Source of the DNA: Rhodobacter flavimaris
GTDB lineage: Bacteria > Pseudomonadota > Alphaproteobacteria > Rhodobacterales > Rhodobacteraceae
Assembly: GCF_021378075.1 (NCBI RefSeq)
Contig: NZ_JAJUOS010000006.1
Location: 62,001-126,000, forward strand
DNA length: 64,000 nt
Direction: 5' to 3'
How positions within the stretch are numbered: the first letter of the stretch is position 1; each line of letters starts with the position of its first letter. Below are positions 9,942 to 19,703 of this stretch, piece by piece. The notes under the pieces are model-generated. The model did no database searches and was not told where the DNA came from. It saw only the letters and a list, made by a program, of their open reading frames with translations. The position numbers and the translations under genes were made by a program.

Positions 9942-10781
9942 ATGTCGTACAAATCCATTCTGACCATCGTCACCGATCCCGCTGCGGCTGGATCGCAGCT
10001 TGAGACTGCAATCGCGGTCGCCCGGCGGCAGGACGCGCATCTAGATGTGCTCTGCCTTGGCGTCGATCGCACCCAGACGGGCTATTACTACGCCGGGGCC
10101 ACAGCCTTCGTGCAGCAAGAGGTGCTTGACCGCGCCCAGAAAGACGCACGCGAGGTCGAGGCCGCCGTCAAGGCGCGTCTGGGGGCCGAGGACATCCGCT
10201 GGGGCGCGGACACGCTTGTCGTGCAAATCGGAGCCATCGCCACGGTTGTCGGGCTGCGCGCCCGCTTTGCCGATCTCGTGGTCATGGGGCAGCCCTATGG
10301 CAAGGGCCGCGGGCAAGAGCTTGAGGCTATCGTCGAGGCCGCCCTGTTCGAAGGGCAGGTTCCCGTTCTGATCGTGCCCGATGGCTACACGGGCGCAGCC
10401 GCTGCGGCGCGCGTCGTCGTCGCCTGGAACCAGTCGAACGAGGCCATGAGCGCGGTGCGCAAGGCGCTGCCCGCTTTGAAGGCCGCGAAGCTGGTCGATA
10501 TCACCGTGATAGACCCGCCCGCCCATGGCCCGGAACGCTCGGACCCCGGCGGCCAGCTCAGCCAGATGCTCGCGCGTCATGGCGTTCATGCCGAGGTCTC
10601 GGTTCTGGCCAAGACCATGCCGCGCATCTCGGACGTGCTCAACCGCCACGTGCGCGACACCAATGCCGATATGATCATCATGGGCGCCTATGGCCACTCG
10701 CGCTTCCGCGAGGCGATCTTGGGCGGCGCGACGCGCAACATGCTAGAACTGGCAGAGGTGCCGGTTCTGATGGCGCACTGA
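9942..10781 (+). CDS. Universal stress protein, tandem Usp domains
   Basis: Cytoplasmic protein of 279 residues with two Usp folds. The N-terminal half begins MSYKSILTIVTD, and the C-terminal half carries the nucleotide-binding signature GAYGHSRFREAILGGATRNML. The start has CGGAGG 6 bases upstream. It lies between ccoNOQP and fnrL, and a gene of about this size is known next to fnrL in Rhodobacter sphaeroides. The upstream FNR box suggests induction at low oxygen. The molecular role of these proteins is poorly defined; ATP binding and stress survival are inferred from the family. Confidence 0.88.
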   Translation: MSYKSILTIVTDPAAAGSQLETAIAVARRQDAHLDVLCLGVDRTQTGYYYAGATAFVQQEVLDRAQKDAREVEAAVKARLGAEDIRWGADTLVVQIGAIATVVGLRARFADLVVMGQPYGKGRGQELEAIVEAALFEGQVPVLIVPDGYTGAAAAARVVVAWNQSNEAMSAVRKALPALKAAKLVDITVIDPPAHGPERSDPGGQLSQMLARHGVHAEVSVLAKTMPRISDVLNRHVRDTNADMIIMGAYGHSRFREAILGGATRNMLELAEVPVLMAH

Positions 10782-10808
10782 AACGACCGACAGACCACTC
10801 GAAAAACA

Positions 10809-10834
10809 AAACGGCGCCCTGCGGGGCGCCGTTT
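10809..10834. terminator. Bidirectional intrinsic terminator between usp and fnrL
   Basis: AAACGGCGCCC, a 4-base loop, then GGGCGCCGTTT followed by ATTT. The flanking A and T tracts allow it to end both the plus-strand usp message and the minus-strand fnrL message, which converge here. Confidence 0.85.
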
Positions 10835-10853
10835 ATTTCCCGACATGCCGCGG

Positions 10854-11600
10854 TCAGACCAGGAAGCCGCCGTCGTTATCATCGCCCGCCTCAAGCAGCA
10901 GGCGATCCATATCGGGCACGGTCACATGGCGCTTGCCTTCCAGCTCGATCACCCCGTCGCGCTTGAGCGCGGACATCTGCCGCGAGACGGTCTCGAGCGT
11001 CAGGCCCAAATAATCCGCCATCGCCTCGCGCGTTAGCGGCAGGTCGAAGGTCATGCGGCCCTGCGGATGGCGCAGCTTGATCGAGGCATCGCGGCGCGCC
11101 ACGATCGACAGAAGCGAGGCGATCTTTTCCCGCGCGGTCTTACGCCCCAGAAGCAGCATCCATTCCCGCGCCGCGTCAAGTTCGTCGAGCGTCATCTGCA
11201 ACAGGCGTTGCGCGATATGGGGCGTGCGCTCCATCATCTCTTCGAAGGGCTTGCGGCGGAAGCAGCACATCAGGATATCGGTGGTGGCGGTCACGTTGTA
11301 GGCCGCGCTCTCGCGCCCCGGACGACCGACGAAATCCGACGGCAGCAAAAGACCCACCATCTGCGTGCGCCCGTCTTCAAGCGTCTGGGTCAGCGTGGCG
11401 ATACCCGTCACCACCGAGGCCACGAAATCCATCTTGTCGCCCGCCCAGATGACGGTCTGCCCGGCCTCGAAGCTGCGGTAGTATTTGATTGATTCGAGCT
11501 CTTCTAGCTCATCCGACTCGCACCTTGCACAAACGGCGCGGTGGCGAATCGGACAGTCTCCGCAGGCAAGGGAGACCGGATACACGTCGTCGTGTGCCAT
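10854..11600 (-). CDS. fnrL: Oxygen-responsive Crp/Fnr-family regulator FnrL
   Basis: Global anaerobic transcription activator of 248 residues, the size of Rhodobacter FnrL. Candidate [4Fe-4S] ligands are C13, C16, C24 and C27 in LACGDCPIRHRAVCARCE plus C112 or C113 in LMCCFRRK. A cyclic-nucleotide-binding-like fold follows, then a helix-turn-helix whose recognition helix LTLETVSRQMSALKRDG has the E-xx-SR contact residues of FNR proteins. I start at MAHDDVYP (11600); the frame continues upstream without similarity. The shared FNR box lies 10 bases upstream, which points to autoregulation, probably repression. Its targets here are the cco genes, the usp gene and hemN. Confidence 0.96.
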   Translation of the reverse strand: MAHDDVYPVSLACGDCPIRHRAVCARCESDELEELESIKYYRSFEAGQTVIWAGDKMDFVASVVTGIATLTQTLEDGRTQMVGLLLPSDFVGRPGRESAAYNVTATTDILMCCFRRKPFEEMMERTPHIAQRLLQMTLDELDAAREWMLLLGRKTAREKIASLLSIVARRDASIKLRHPQGRMTFDLPLTREAMADYLGLTLETVSRQMSALKRDGVIELEGKRHVTVPDMDRLLLEAGDDNDGGFLV

Positions 11601-11609
11601 CTGTGTCAC

Positions 11610-11623
11610 TTGATTTGGGTCAA
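11610..11623. promoter_or_regulatory. FNR box shared by fnrL and hemN
   Basis: TTGAT-TTGG-GTCAA matches the consensus. Its centre is 42.5 bases before the hemN ATG and about 16 bases before the fnrL ATG. The distance suits activation of hemN and is too close for class II activation of fnrL, where it may block transcription. Confidence 0.85.
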
Positions 11624-11658
11624 TTTCTGTTGCGCGTCTTGTCGGTAACGATACGCGC

Positions 11659-13014
11659 ATGGAACAGGAATCGCAACTCACCCGGCTCGGGCTATTCGAC
11701 GCACGGGTGCCCCGCTATACAAGCTATCCGACCGCCCCTCACTTTTCGACCGATGTGGGGCCGTCGCACTTCGAGCAATGGATCGAGGCCATCCCGGCCG
11801 GCGCCTCCATCTCGCTTTACATGCACGTCCCCTTCTGCCGCCGGCTGTGCTGGTTTTGCGCCTGCCGGACGCAGGGGACGCAAAGCGACGATCCGGTGCG
11901 GATCTATTCGGAAACCCTGCTGACCGAGCTGAAAATGCTCAAGAGCCGCCTTGCGCCGGGCGTGACGCTGTCGCGCCTGCATTGGGGTGGCGGCACGCCG
12001 ACGCTGATGCCGGCCGACATGATGCGACGCGTCGCTGCCGCCGTGTTCGAGGCGGTGCCGATGGGCGAAGGCGCCGAATTCTCGGTCGAGATCGACCCGA
12101 ACGAGATCGACGATTCGCGCATGGATGCGCTGGCCGAAAGCGGGCTGAACCGCGCCTCGATCGGGGTGCAGGACTTCGACGAGCAGATCCAGCAGGTGAT
12201 CGGCCGCGACCAGAGCTATGAAATCACCCGCCGCGCGGTCGAGATGATCCGCGAACGTGGCGTGCAAAGCCTCAACGCTGACATCCTCTACGGCCTGCCG
12301 CACCAGACCCCGGCGAAGATCTCGGATTCGGTGCAGAAACTGCTCTCGCTTGGCCCCGACCGCGTGGCGCTTTACGGCTATGCCCATGTGCCGTGGATGG
12401 CGCGGCGGCAGAACATGATCCCCTCGGATCACCTGCCGACACCGCAGGAACGCCTGACGCTGTTCGAGACCGCGCGGCGCCTCTTCGTGGCGGATGGCTA
12501 TGACGAGATCGGCATCGACCACTTCGCCCTGCCGACCGACGGGCTGTCGAAGGCGCTCAAGGCGGGCAAGCTGCGTCGCAACTTCCAGGGCTATACCGAC
12601 GATCTGGCCGAGGCGCTGGTGGGCATGGGCGCAAGCTCGATCTCGCGCTTCCCGCAGGGTTTCGCGCAGAACGCCTCGGCAACGGGCGCGCATACCGGCG
12701 CGATCCGCGAAGGGCGCTTCTCGACCGCGCGCGGGCATGTCTTCACTGAGGACGACAAGATGCGCTCGCGGCTGATCGAGGCTTTGATGTGCGACTTTAA
12801 GGTCTCGGCTCAGGAACTGGTGCGCGACTATCGCGCCGACCCGGTGAAACTGGCCGAGATGTTCGCCAGCTGCGCCGCCAAGTTCGAGGACATGGTGCGC
12901 GTGACCACCGAGGGTCTGGAAATCCCCGAGAAGGGACGCCCGCTGACCCGCATGATCGCCCAGCACTTCGACGCCTACGAGCTGTCGAAGGCCGGTCATA
13001 GCTCGGCGATCTGA
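11659..13014 (+). CDS. hemN: Oxygen-independent coproporphyrinogen III dehydrogenase HemN
   Basis: Radical SAM enzyme of 451 residues that converts coproporphyrinogen III to protoporphyrinogen IX without oxygen, for heme and tetrapyrrole synthesis. The cluster motif CxxxCxxC is at C60, C64 and C67 (HVPFCRRLCWFCACR), with the additional C69 characteristic of true HemN. GGGTPTLM and the C-terminal HemN domain (AQELVRDYRADP) are present. Length matches the family. There is no clear Shine-Dalgarno sequence before the ATG. Divergent from fnrL and placed under the shared FNR box. In Rhodobacter sphaeroides the copy in this position is called hemZ. Confidence 0.95.
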   Translation: MEQESQLTRLGLFDARVPRYTSYPTAPHFSTDVGPSHFEQWIEAIPAGASISLYMHVPFCRRLCWFCACRTQGTQSDDPVRIYSETLLTELKMLKSRLAPGVTLSRLHWGGGTPTLMPADMMRRVAAAVFEAVPMGEGAEFSVEIDPNEIDDSRMDALAESGLNRASIGVQDFDEQIQQVIGRDQSYEITRRAVEMIRERGVQSLNADILYGLPHQTPAKISDSVQKLLSLGPDRVALYGYAHVPWMARRQNMIPSDHLPTPQERLTLFETARRLFVADGYDEIGIDHFALPTDGLSKALKAGKLRRNFQGYTDDLAEALVGMGASSISRFPQGFAQNASATGAHTGAIREGRFSTARGHVFTEDDKMRSRLIEALMCDFKVSAQELVRDYRADPVKLAEMFASCAAKFEDMVRVTTEGLEIPEKGRPLTRMIAQHFDAYELSKAGHSSAI

Positions 13015-13034
13015 TTCATTCGAAAGGCTGACCT

Positions 13035-13060
13035 GCCCCGCCTCACGGCGGGGCTTTTTT
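13035..13060 (+). terminator. Intrinsic terminator of hemN
   Basis: GCCCCGCC, loop TCAC, GGCGGGGC, followed by six T. It lies 20 bases after the hemN stop and just before the end of the converging yejF gene. Confidence 0.92.
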
Positions 13061-13065
13061 CTTGC

Positions 13066-14658
13066 TCAGACGCGCTCGCCCAGGGCCGCGGTGATCAGCT
13101 CGCGCGTATAATCGGTCTGCGGGCGCGCGAAGATCTCGGCGGCGGGACCGGCCTCGACCACATCGCCGCGCTTCATCACCATGACCTTGTGCGCAAGCGC
13201 GCGCACCACGCGCAGATCGTGGCTGATGAACAGATAGCCAAGCCCGTGGCGGCGTTGCAGATCGCGCAACAGGTCAACGATCTGCACCTGCACGGTCATG
13301 TCGAGCGCAGATGTGGGCTCATCCAGCACCACCAGACGCGGGCGCAGGATCATGGCGCGGGCAATGGCGATGCGCTGGCGCTGACCGCCCGAGAATTCAT
13401 GCGGGTAGCGCGTCATCGAACCGGGATCGAGCCCGACCTCAGTCATGATCTCGGCCACCATGTCGCGCCGGTTGCGACCCGGATCGACGCCATGGACGGT
13501 CAGACCCTCGCCGATGATCTGCTCTACCGTCATGCGCGGGCTGAGGCTGCCGAACGGGTCCTGAAAGACGATCTGCATGTCGCGGCGCAGTCGCCGCAGC
13601 TGCCGCGCCTCCCAGTCGGCGATGTTCTGCCCGGCATAAACGATCGGCCCTTCGCTCGCGATCAGACGCATGATGGCCAGCGCCAGCGTCGTCTTGCCCG
13701 AACCGGATTCACCCACGATCCCCAGCGTCTCGCCCGCGCGCACGCTGAGCGAGGCGTCGTTGACTGCCTTCACATGGCCGATGGTGCGGCGCAAAAGCCC
13801 GCGCTGGATCGGAAACCAGACCTTGAGATGCTCGGTCCGCACCAGTTCCTCGGCCCCCTCGGGCACGGGATCGGCCAGACCCTTTGGCTCGGCCGCCAGC
13901 AGTTTGCGGGTATAGGGGTGCTGCGGATTGGCGAAGATCTCTTCGGTCCGCCCCTGCTCGACAATCTCGCCCATCTGCATGACGCAGACCTTGTCGGCGA
14001 TCCGGCGCACGACGTTCAGATCATGGCTGATGAACAGAAGGCTCATGCCCTCGGCCCGTTTCAGCTCGGCCAGCAACTCGAGGATCTGCGCCTGAATGGT
14101 TACGTCGAGCGCAGTCGTGGGTTCGTCCGCGATCAGCAGTTCGGGGCCGTTCGCCAGCGCCATGGCGATCATCACGCGCTGGCGCTGCCCGCCTGAAAGC
14201 TGGTGCGGATAATCCTGCAAGCGGCTTTCAGGGTTCTGGATGCCGACCTTTTCCAGCAGTTCAATAACCCGCGCCCGCGCCGAATCGCCGGTGATGCCCT
14301 GATGCAGCGCAAGGCTCTCGCCGATCTGCTTTTCGAGCGTATGCAGTGGGTTGAGCGAGGTCATCGGCTCCTGAAAGATGAAGCTGATGTCATTGCCGCG
14401 CACCTCGCGCAACTTGGCCTCGGGCGCGCCGATCATCTCGGCGCCCTCGTATTGAACCGAGCCCGACAGCTCGGCGTTCGAGCCAAGCAGCGCGACCGTG
14501 GACAGCGCCGTCACCGACTTGCCCGAACCGGATTCCCCCACCAATGCAACGGTTTCGCCCTTCTCGACGGTGAAGGAGACACCCTTGACCGCCGGGATGA
14601 TCTTGCCGTCCTGACGGAACGAGACGCGCAGGTTATCGACCTTGAGAACGGTGCTCAT
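13066..14658 (-). CDS. yejF: Peptide ABC transporter ATPase YejF (two ATP-binding domains)
   Basis: Cytoplasmic ATPase of 530 residues with two fused ABC domains of the Opp/Dpp type. Each half has a Walker A ([12 protein letters not shown] and [12 protein letters not shown]), an LSGGQRQRV or FSGGQRQRI signature and a Walker B ([12 protein letters not shown] and [12 protein letters not shown]). Last gene of yejABEF; its ATG overlaps the yejE stop (ATGA), which implies coupled translation. The YejABEF system imports oligopeptides and is the entry route of microcin C in enterobacteria; the substrate here is inferred from family and order. Confidence 0.94.
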   Translation of the reverse strand: MSTVLKVDNLRVSFRQDGKIIPAVKGVSFTVEKGETVALVGESGSGKSVTALSTVALLGSNAELSGSVQYEGAEMIGAPEAKLREVRGNDISFIFQEPMTSLNPLHTLEKQIGESLALHQGITGDSARARVIELLEKVGIQNPESRLQDYPHQLSGGQRQRVMIAMALANGPELLIADEPTTALDVTIQAQILELLAELKRAEGMSLLFISHDLNVVRRIADKVCVMQMGEIVEQGRTEEIFANPQHPYTRKLLAAEPKGLADPVPEGAEELVRTEHLKVWFPIQRGLLRRTIGHVKAVNDASLSVRAGETLGIVGESGSGKTTLALAIMRLIASEGPIVYAGQNIADWEARQLRRLRRDMQIVFQDPFGSLSPRMTVEQIIGEGLTVHGVDPGRNRRDMVAEIMTEVGLDPGSMTRYPHEFSGGQRQRIAIARAMILRPRLVVLDEPTSALDMTVQVQIVDLLRDLQRRHGLGYLFISHDLRVVRALAHKVMVMKRGDVVEAGPAAEIFARPQTDYTRELITAALGERV

Positions 14659-15761
14659 TTGAAGACCTTTCTCGGGTCGAAGGCATCGCGCACGCCTTCG
14701 AAGATGAAGACCAGAAGCGAGAGCATCATCGCGAAGGTGAAGAAGGCCGAAAAAGCCAGCCAGGGCGCCTGAAGGTGTTGCTTGCCCTGCAACGCAAGCT
14801 CCCCCAGAGAGGGCGCTGAACTGGGCAGGCCATAGCCGAGGTAGTCGAGCGAGGCGAGCATCGAGATCGTGCCGGTGATGACGAAGGGCAGCATCGTCAG
14901 CGTGGCGACCATCGCGTTGGGCAGGATGTGACGGAACATGATCACCCGGTCCGACACGCCAAGCGCCCGCGCCGCGCGGACATACTCAAAATTGCGCGCC
15001 CGCAGGAACTCGGCCCGCACGACGCCGGTCAGGGCGGGCCAGCCGAACAGGATCGCCACGAAGACCAGCAGCCAGAAACTTCTCCCCAAGATCGCGAAGA
15101 GGATGATGATAACGTAAAGCGAGGGGGTCGAGCCCCAGATCTCGAGCAGGCGCTGGAAGACCAGATCGACCCGCCCGCCGAAATAGCCCTGCACCGCACC
15201 CGCCGAGATACCCACGACCGAGGCAACCGAGGTCACGATCAGCGTGAACAGGATCGAGGTGCGGAAGCCGTAGATCACGCGGGCCATCACATCGCGCGCG
15301 GTGTCGTCCGTGCCCAGCCAGTGCTTGCCATCCGGCGCCGAGGGCGCGGTGCCCACGTTGTTGATGGTGCGGTAGTGATAGGGGATCGGCGGCCAGATCA
15401 TCCAGCCCTTCTCGATCGGCTCGCCCTCGACCGTGCCCTTGGTGCGGGCCTCGTCCATATAGGTGTCGGGGTCGTCCCAGCATTCCTCGCGCCCGCCGGT
15501 GACGATCAGGCATTGCACCGCCTCGTCGCGGTAGATCGCCTCGGTGCGGAAATCGCCGCCAAAGGCCGTCTCGGGGTAGAAGCGATAGGCGGGCACGAAG
15601 AACTCGCCCCGGTAGCGCACGAGGATCGGCTTGTCGTTCGCGATCACCTCGGCGAAGAGCGACAGCACGAAGAGCGCCAGAAACAGCCACAGCGACCAGA
15701 AGGCGCGGCGGTTGGCCTTGAAATTGCGCCAGCGGCGCGCGTTGAGCGGTGACAAAGCCAT
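14655..15761 (-). CDS. yejE: Peptide ABC transporter permease YejE
   Basis: Inner-membrane permease of 368 residues with the BPD_transp_1 fold and the cytoplasmic coupling loop EFLRARNFEYVRAARALG. A first helix at about 18-38 is followed by a large periplasmic insert containing FYPETAFGGDFRTEA and HWLGTDDTARDV, features specific to YejE/OppC relatives. Its start overlaps the yejB stop (ATGA) and its stop overlaps the yejF start. Confidence 0.94.
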   Translation of the reverse strand: MALSPLNARRWRNFKANRRAFWSLWLFLALFVLSLFAEVIANDKPILVRYRGEFFVPAYRFYPETAFGGDFRTEAIYRDEAVQCLIVTGGREECWDDPDTYMDEARTKGTVEGEPIEKGWMIWPPIPYHYRTINNVGTAPSAPDGKHWLGTDDTARDVMARVIYGFRTSILFTLIVTSVASVVGISAGAVQGYFGGRVDLVFQRLLEIWGSTPSLYVIIILFAILGRSFWLLVFVAILFGWPALTGVVRAEFLRARNFEYVRAARALGVSDRVIMFRHILPNAMVATLTMLPFVITGTISMLASLDYLGYGLPSSAPSLGELALQGKQHLQAPWLAFSAFFTFAMMLSLLVFIFEGVRDAFDPRKVFK

Positions 15762-16915
15762 CAGCCAGCCCTCCGCTCGAAGTCGATCCGGGGATCGACG
15801 AAGACATACATCAGATCAGACAGGATGCCGACGACCAGCGAGATCAGGCCAAAGACGTAAAGCGTGCCGAAGATGACCGGATAGTTCCGCTCAACCGCCG
15901 CCTGGAAGCCCAGAAGCCCCAGACCGTCGAGCGAGAAGATCGTCTCGACGATGATCGAGGCGCCGAAGAACACGCCAAGGAAGGTGGCCGGAAAGCCTGC
16001 GATGACAATCAGCATGGCGTTGCGGAAGACATGGCCGTAAAGCACCTTGCGCTCAGCCAAGCCCTTGGCGCGGGCAGTCATGACATATTGCTTGTTGATC
16101 TCATCCAGAAACGAGTTCTTGGTCAGCAGGGTCATCGTGGCAAAGCTGGAGATGGTCGTGGCGATCACCGGCAGGGCGATGTGCCACAGGTAGTCCAGCG
16201 CCTTGCCCATCATGCTCAGCTGGTCGAAGTTGTCAGAGGTCAGTCCGCGCAGCGGGAATATCTTCCAGTACGAGCCGCCCGCGAACAGCACCATCAGCAT
16301 GACCGCGAACAGGAAGCCGGGGATCGCGTAGCCGATGATGATCGCCCCCGACGTCCAGGTATCGAAAGGCGTGCCGTCCTTGACCGCCTTGCGGATGCCA
16401 AGCGGGATCGAGATCAGATAGGCGAGGATGGTGGACCACAGCCCCAGTGTTATCGACACCGGCATCTTGTCGAGCACCAGCTCCACCACGGTTTGCGAGT
16501 GGAAGAAGCTCTTGCCGAAGTCAAAGCGCAGGTAGTCGCCCATCATGTAGAAAAAGCGTTTCCAGGCCGGGATCGGCTCTTTCCGGCAGGCGGGGTCTTT
16601 CAGATCGGGCGTGCCGGTGAATCCCTCGTCGCAGACGATGCGTGAAAAGCCCATCTGCACCTCAAGCTGCGCGAGCAACTCGGGCGAGATACCGCGCGCG
16701 CCCTGATAGCCGCTATCCTCGACGCCGCCCTGCGTGGCCCCCGCATCGCCCCCGCCCGAGATGTTGCGCAGCGAATCCGCCTCGCCCTCAACACGGGCGA
16801 TGATCTGTTCGATCGGCCCGCCGGGAACGAACTGGGTCAGCGTGAAGTTGATCAGCATGATCCCGAACAGCGTCGGAATCACCAGAAGCAACCGCCTGAG
16901 GATATAGGCGCCCAT
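15761..16915 (-). CDS. yejB: Peptide ABC transporter permease YejB
   Basis: Permease of 384 residues with the typical N-terminus [21 protein letters not shown] and the motif [10 protein letters not shown]. The coupling helix is in [18 protein letters not shown]. The periplasmic insert between the first two helices contains the YejB-type segment with four Cys-flanked residues around ICDEGFTG and DPACRKEP. It lies 27 bases after yejA and overlaps yejE. Confidence 0.94.
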   Translation of the reverse strand: MGAYILRRLLLVIPTLFGIMLINFTLTQFVPGGPIEQIIARVEGEADSLRNISGGGDAGATQGGVEDSGYQGARGISPELLAQLEVQMGFSRIVCDEGFTGTPDLKDPACRKEPIPAWKRFFYMMGDYLRFDFGKSFFHSQTVVELVLDKMPVSITLGLWSTILAYLISIPLGIRKAVKDGTPFDTWTSGAIIIGYAIPGFLFAVMLMVLFAGGSYWKIFPLRGLTSDNFDQLSMMGKALDYLWHIALPVIATTISSFATMTLLTKNSFLDEINKQYVMTARAKGLAERKVLYGHVFRNAMLIVIAGFPATFLGVFFGASIIVETIFSLDGLGLLGFQAAVERNYPVIFGTLYVFGLISLVVGILSDLMYVFVDPRIDFERRAG

Positions 16916-16942
16916 ACCTGCCTGCCTTTATTATTCTTCCGC

Positions 16943-18832
16943 TCAGAACGCGCCGGCGGCTTTCAGTTTCTCGGCTTTTTCGGCGTTATACCACCAGAAG
17001 TCCAACTCGCCCAGAGCGTAGGGAGGCAGGGTTTCGGGGTGCTCGAACATGTCGAAATAGGCGACCGTATGGCTGCCCTTGTACCATTGCGGCACCCAGA
17101 AACGCAGGGCGCGCAGGGCGCGGTCCAGCGCATGAACGCGCGGCGTTAGCTCGTCCTTGGTATGGGCCTCCTCGACAAGGCGGATCAGCTTGTCGATGGC
17201 CGGATTGGCCAGCCCCATCGCGTTGAACACGTCATCGGTCGAGTTCGAGCCGAAATACTGCTGAAGATCGGCGCCGGGGATGTAGTCCTGCCCGAGCTGC
17301 GCGGTGATCATGTCGTAGTCATGGCTGCGGCGGCGGTTTTCATATTGCGCGTCATCGACCCGCGACATGGTGGCATCGACGCCAAGCGCGCGCAGGTTCT
17401 CGACATAGGGGTTGATGACCCGGTCGAAGGTCTGGCTGTCATTCAGGATCTCAACCCGCAGCGTCTCGCCACGCGCATTGCGGCGCACGCCGTCGTTGCC
17501 CACGGGCCAGCCCGCGTCATCAAGCAGCGCGGCTGCCTTGCGCAGGTTGCCCCGGTCCAGCTGGCGCGTGCCCGAAACCGGCGCCATCACCGCCTCTTCG
17601 GTCAGGATACCCGCAGGCAGATCGGCCGCCACCGGCTCCAAAATCGCCAGCTCCTCGGCCGAGGGCACCCCCGTCGCCGCCAGTTCCGAGTTTTCCCAGA
17701 CGGAATTCACCCGGTCATAGAGGCTGTAGAACAGCGTCTCGTTCGACCATTCGAAGTTGAACATCAGCCCAAGCGCCTCGCGCACGCGGATATCCTGAAA
17801 CTTCTCGCGCCGTAGATTGATCGCGAAAGCCTGTCCCGAGGCAATATCGCCCGAGGGCAGCTCGGCCTTCACCACCTGACCCGAGTTGAAGGCCGGGAAA
17901 TCATAGGCCGTCGCCCAGATGATCGAGCTGGCCTCGTTGCGGAAGGTGTAGGAGCCCGCCTTGAAGCCCTCGAACGCGGCCTGATAGTCGCCGTAATACT
18001 CCACCCGGATACGGTCGAAATTGCTGCGGCCCCGGTTGATCGGCAGATCCTCGCCCCAGTAGTCGGGGTTGCGCTTCCAGACCACCGTGCGTCCATCCTT
18101 GGCGCTGTCGAACATATAGGGCCCCGAGCCCATCAGCACCTTGTCCGAGGCCTTTTCCAGATCCAGCCCGTCGCGCTCGAACTGCGCCTTGGACAGCACC
18201 GGCAGCCCGCCCGCCGCCTGGATGATATCGCGGCGCGGATAGTCGGGGGTGAAGGTGAACTTGATGCGGCGCGCGTCCAGCACCTCGGCCGAGGCGATCT
18301 GCTGCGAGACCACGGCACGGAAGGACGACAGCCCCTTGTCGCGGAAGATCTCGTAGGAGAACAGCACATCCTCGGCCGTCATCGGCGTACCGTCGGAGAA
18401 CCGCACCCCCTCGCGCAGGGTAAAGATCACCCAGTCCTTCGAGGCCGGATATTCGAAGCTCTCGCAGAGCAGGCAATAGGCCTCGCCGACCGTGTCAGAC
18501 GTGCCCGTCAGCATCGATTCATGCGGCGCCGAGGACAGCGCGGCGGCGCGGCCCTCAAGCGTGTAGGGATTGAAATTGTCGAACCCGCCCGCGGTCCATT
18601 CCGAGATCTCGCCGCCCTTCGGCGCATCCGGGTTCACATAGTCCAGATGCGTGAAATCGGGGCCGTATTTCAGATCGCCCAGGGTCGAGATCGCGCTGGC
18701 CACGGTGGTTTCCTCGGCCCGCGCAAGGCCGGTGAAAGCCATCCACAGCGCCGCCCCCAGAACCGCCGCCCCGACCATCAGCCCCGGCCGCCGGTCCTGA
18801 ACCGCCACTGCCACCGCCTGCTTCCTCGCCAT
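16943..18832 (-). CDS. yejA: Periplasmic peptide-binding protein YejA
   Basis: Extracellular solute-binding protein family 5 (629 residues) that captures peptides for the YejBEF transporter. A signal peptide with a hydrophobic core at about 17-36 ends at ARA-EE (after residue 39). The mature protein has GDLKYGPDFTHLDYVNPDAPKGG, the YejA-type start of domain I, and FTLREGVRFSDGTPMTAEDV. I chose the ATG at 18832 because GGGAGG lies 8 bases upstream; the frame is open for 41 more codons. First gene of the four-gene operon. Confidence 0.94.
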   Translation of the reverse strand: MARKQAVAVAVQDRRPGLMVGAAVLGAALWMAFTGLARAEETTVASAISTLGDLKYGPDFTHLDYVNPDAPKGGEISEWTAGGFDNFNPYTLEGRAAALSSAPHESMLTGTSDTVGEAYCLLCESFEYPASKDWVIFTLREGVRFSDGTPMTAEDVLFSYEIFRDKGLSSFRAVVSQQIASAEVLDARRIKFTFTPDYPRRDIIQAAGGLPVLSKAQFERDGLDLEKASDKVLMGSGPYMFDSAKDGRTVVWKRNPDYWGEDLPINRGRSNFDRIRVEYYGDYQAAFEGFKAGSYTFRNEASSIIWATAYDFPAFNSGQVVKAELPSGDIASGQAFAINLRREKFQDIRVREALGLMFNFEWSNETLFYSLYDRVNSVWENSELAATGVPSAEELAILEPVAADLPAGILTEEAVMAPVSGTRQLDRGNLRKAAALLDDAGWPVGNDGVRRNARGETLRVEILNDSQTFDRVINPYVENLRALGVDATMSRVDDAQYENRRRSHDYDMITAQLGQDYIPGADLQQYFGSNSTDDVFNAMGLANPAIDKLIRLVEEAHTKDELTPRVHALDRALRALRFWVPQWYKGSHTVAYFDMFEHPETLPPYALGELDFWWYNAEKAEKLKAAGAF

Positions 18833-18910
18833 CCGGGCCTCCCTTTCCAAACGCTTGCGGCTAGCTAAAAGCGCCTCGCGTGCGGGCGCAAGTTGCAACT
18901 GCGTGAGATG

Positions 18911-18943
18911 AAAGGAAAAGGCCGCACCTTTCGGCGCGGCCTT
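18911..18943 (-). terminator. Intrinsic terminator of the cytochrome c gene
   Basis: On the minus strand AAGGCCGC and GCGGCCTT enclose an inner CC-GAAA-GG tetraloop stem, followed by TTCCTTT. It ends the gene at 18968-19510 and separates it from yejA. Confidence 0.85.
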
Positions 18944-18967
18944 CGAATTCAGCACGGTGATCGCGGA

Positions 18968-19510
18968 TCAGCCGCCGAGCGAGCGCAGGTAGGCGATCAG
19001 GTCGGCGCGGTCCTCGGCCTTGGGCAGGCCCGCGAAGGACATCTTGTTGCCCGGGATGTAGTCTTTCGGCTTGGCCAGCCAGGCGTCGAGCGCCTCGAGC
19101 GTCCAGGTGCCACCGTGGGCAACCATCGCGTCCGAGTAGCCAAAGCCCTCGACGCCGGCGACAGCGCGATCGACAACGCCATCGAGGTGCGGGCCGGTGC
19201 CGTTGGTGCCATCTACCTTGTGGCAGGCCTTGCACTTGCCAAAGACCTTCTCGCCCTTGGCCGCATCGCCGCCGTCTAGCGCGACGACAACCTCTTCCTC
19301 GGCCGCAGCTTCTTCACCGCCGCCCGCGTCGAGCAGACCGCCCGGAGCCGCCGTCATCATCGCGAATTCGGCGTGCTCGCCTTCCGCTTCGCCATGGGCG
19401 GTGTCGCCGATGGTGAAGAGCGCGTTCGATGCCGTGTTGGCGACGAGGAAGAACAGGAATGCGCCCAGCAGAGCGCCCGCTGCCTTGAGGAAATTCATGG
19501 TATTGAACAT
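18968..19510 (-). CDS. Membrane-anchored class I cytochrome c (CycM/c552-like)
   Basis: Monoheme cytochrome c of 180 residues kept on the membrane by an uncleaved N-terminal helix (about residues 7-30). A 50-residue Ala/Glu-rich tether leads to the heme domain with CKACH at 93-97 and distal Met157 in GNKMSFAG. The architecture is that of Paracoccus cytochrome c552 (CycM), which links the bc1 complex to terminal oxidases. The ATG at 19510 has AGGGAAG upstream. Transcribed alone, with its own terminator. Electron delivery to cbb3 or aa3 oxidase is plausible but not shown here. Confidence 0.9.
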   Translation of the reverse strand: MFNTMNFLKAAGALLGAFLFFLVANTASNALFTIGDTAHGEAEGEHAEFAMMTAAPGGLLDAGGGEEAAAEEEVVVALDGGDAAKGEKVFGKCKACHKVDGTNGTGPHLDGVVDRAVAGVEGFGYSDAMVAHGGTWTLEALDAWLAKPKDYIPGNKMSFAGLPKAEDRADLIAYLRSLGG

Positions 19511-19703
19511 AGCTCTTCCCTGATATGGCCGTTCAGTTGAGGGCATGTATCCGGTTTACGCCCTGCGTTTCAAGGTTTCTTTGCGTGGCAATGCGACAAA
19601 CCTGCGCCAGAGCGTGCTTTTCCCGCACCGGCGCGGGCTTTGGCGCTTTCCTCGGCCTGCCCCGCGCGCTAATGCAAGGCCACACCAGCCGATGGGGGAG
19701 CGC

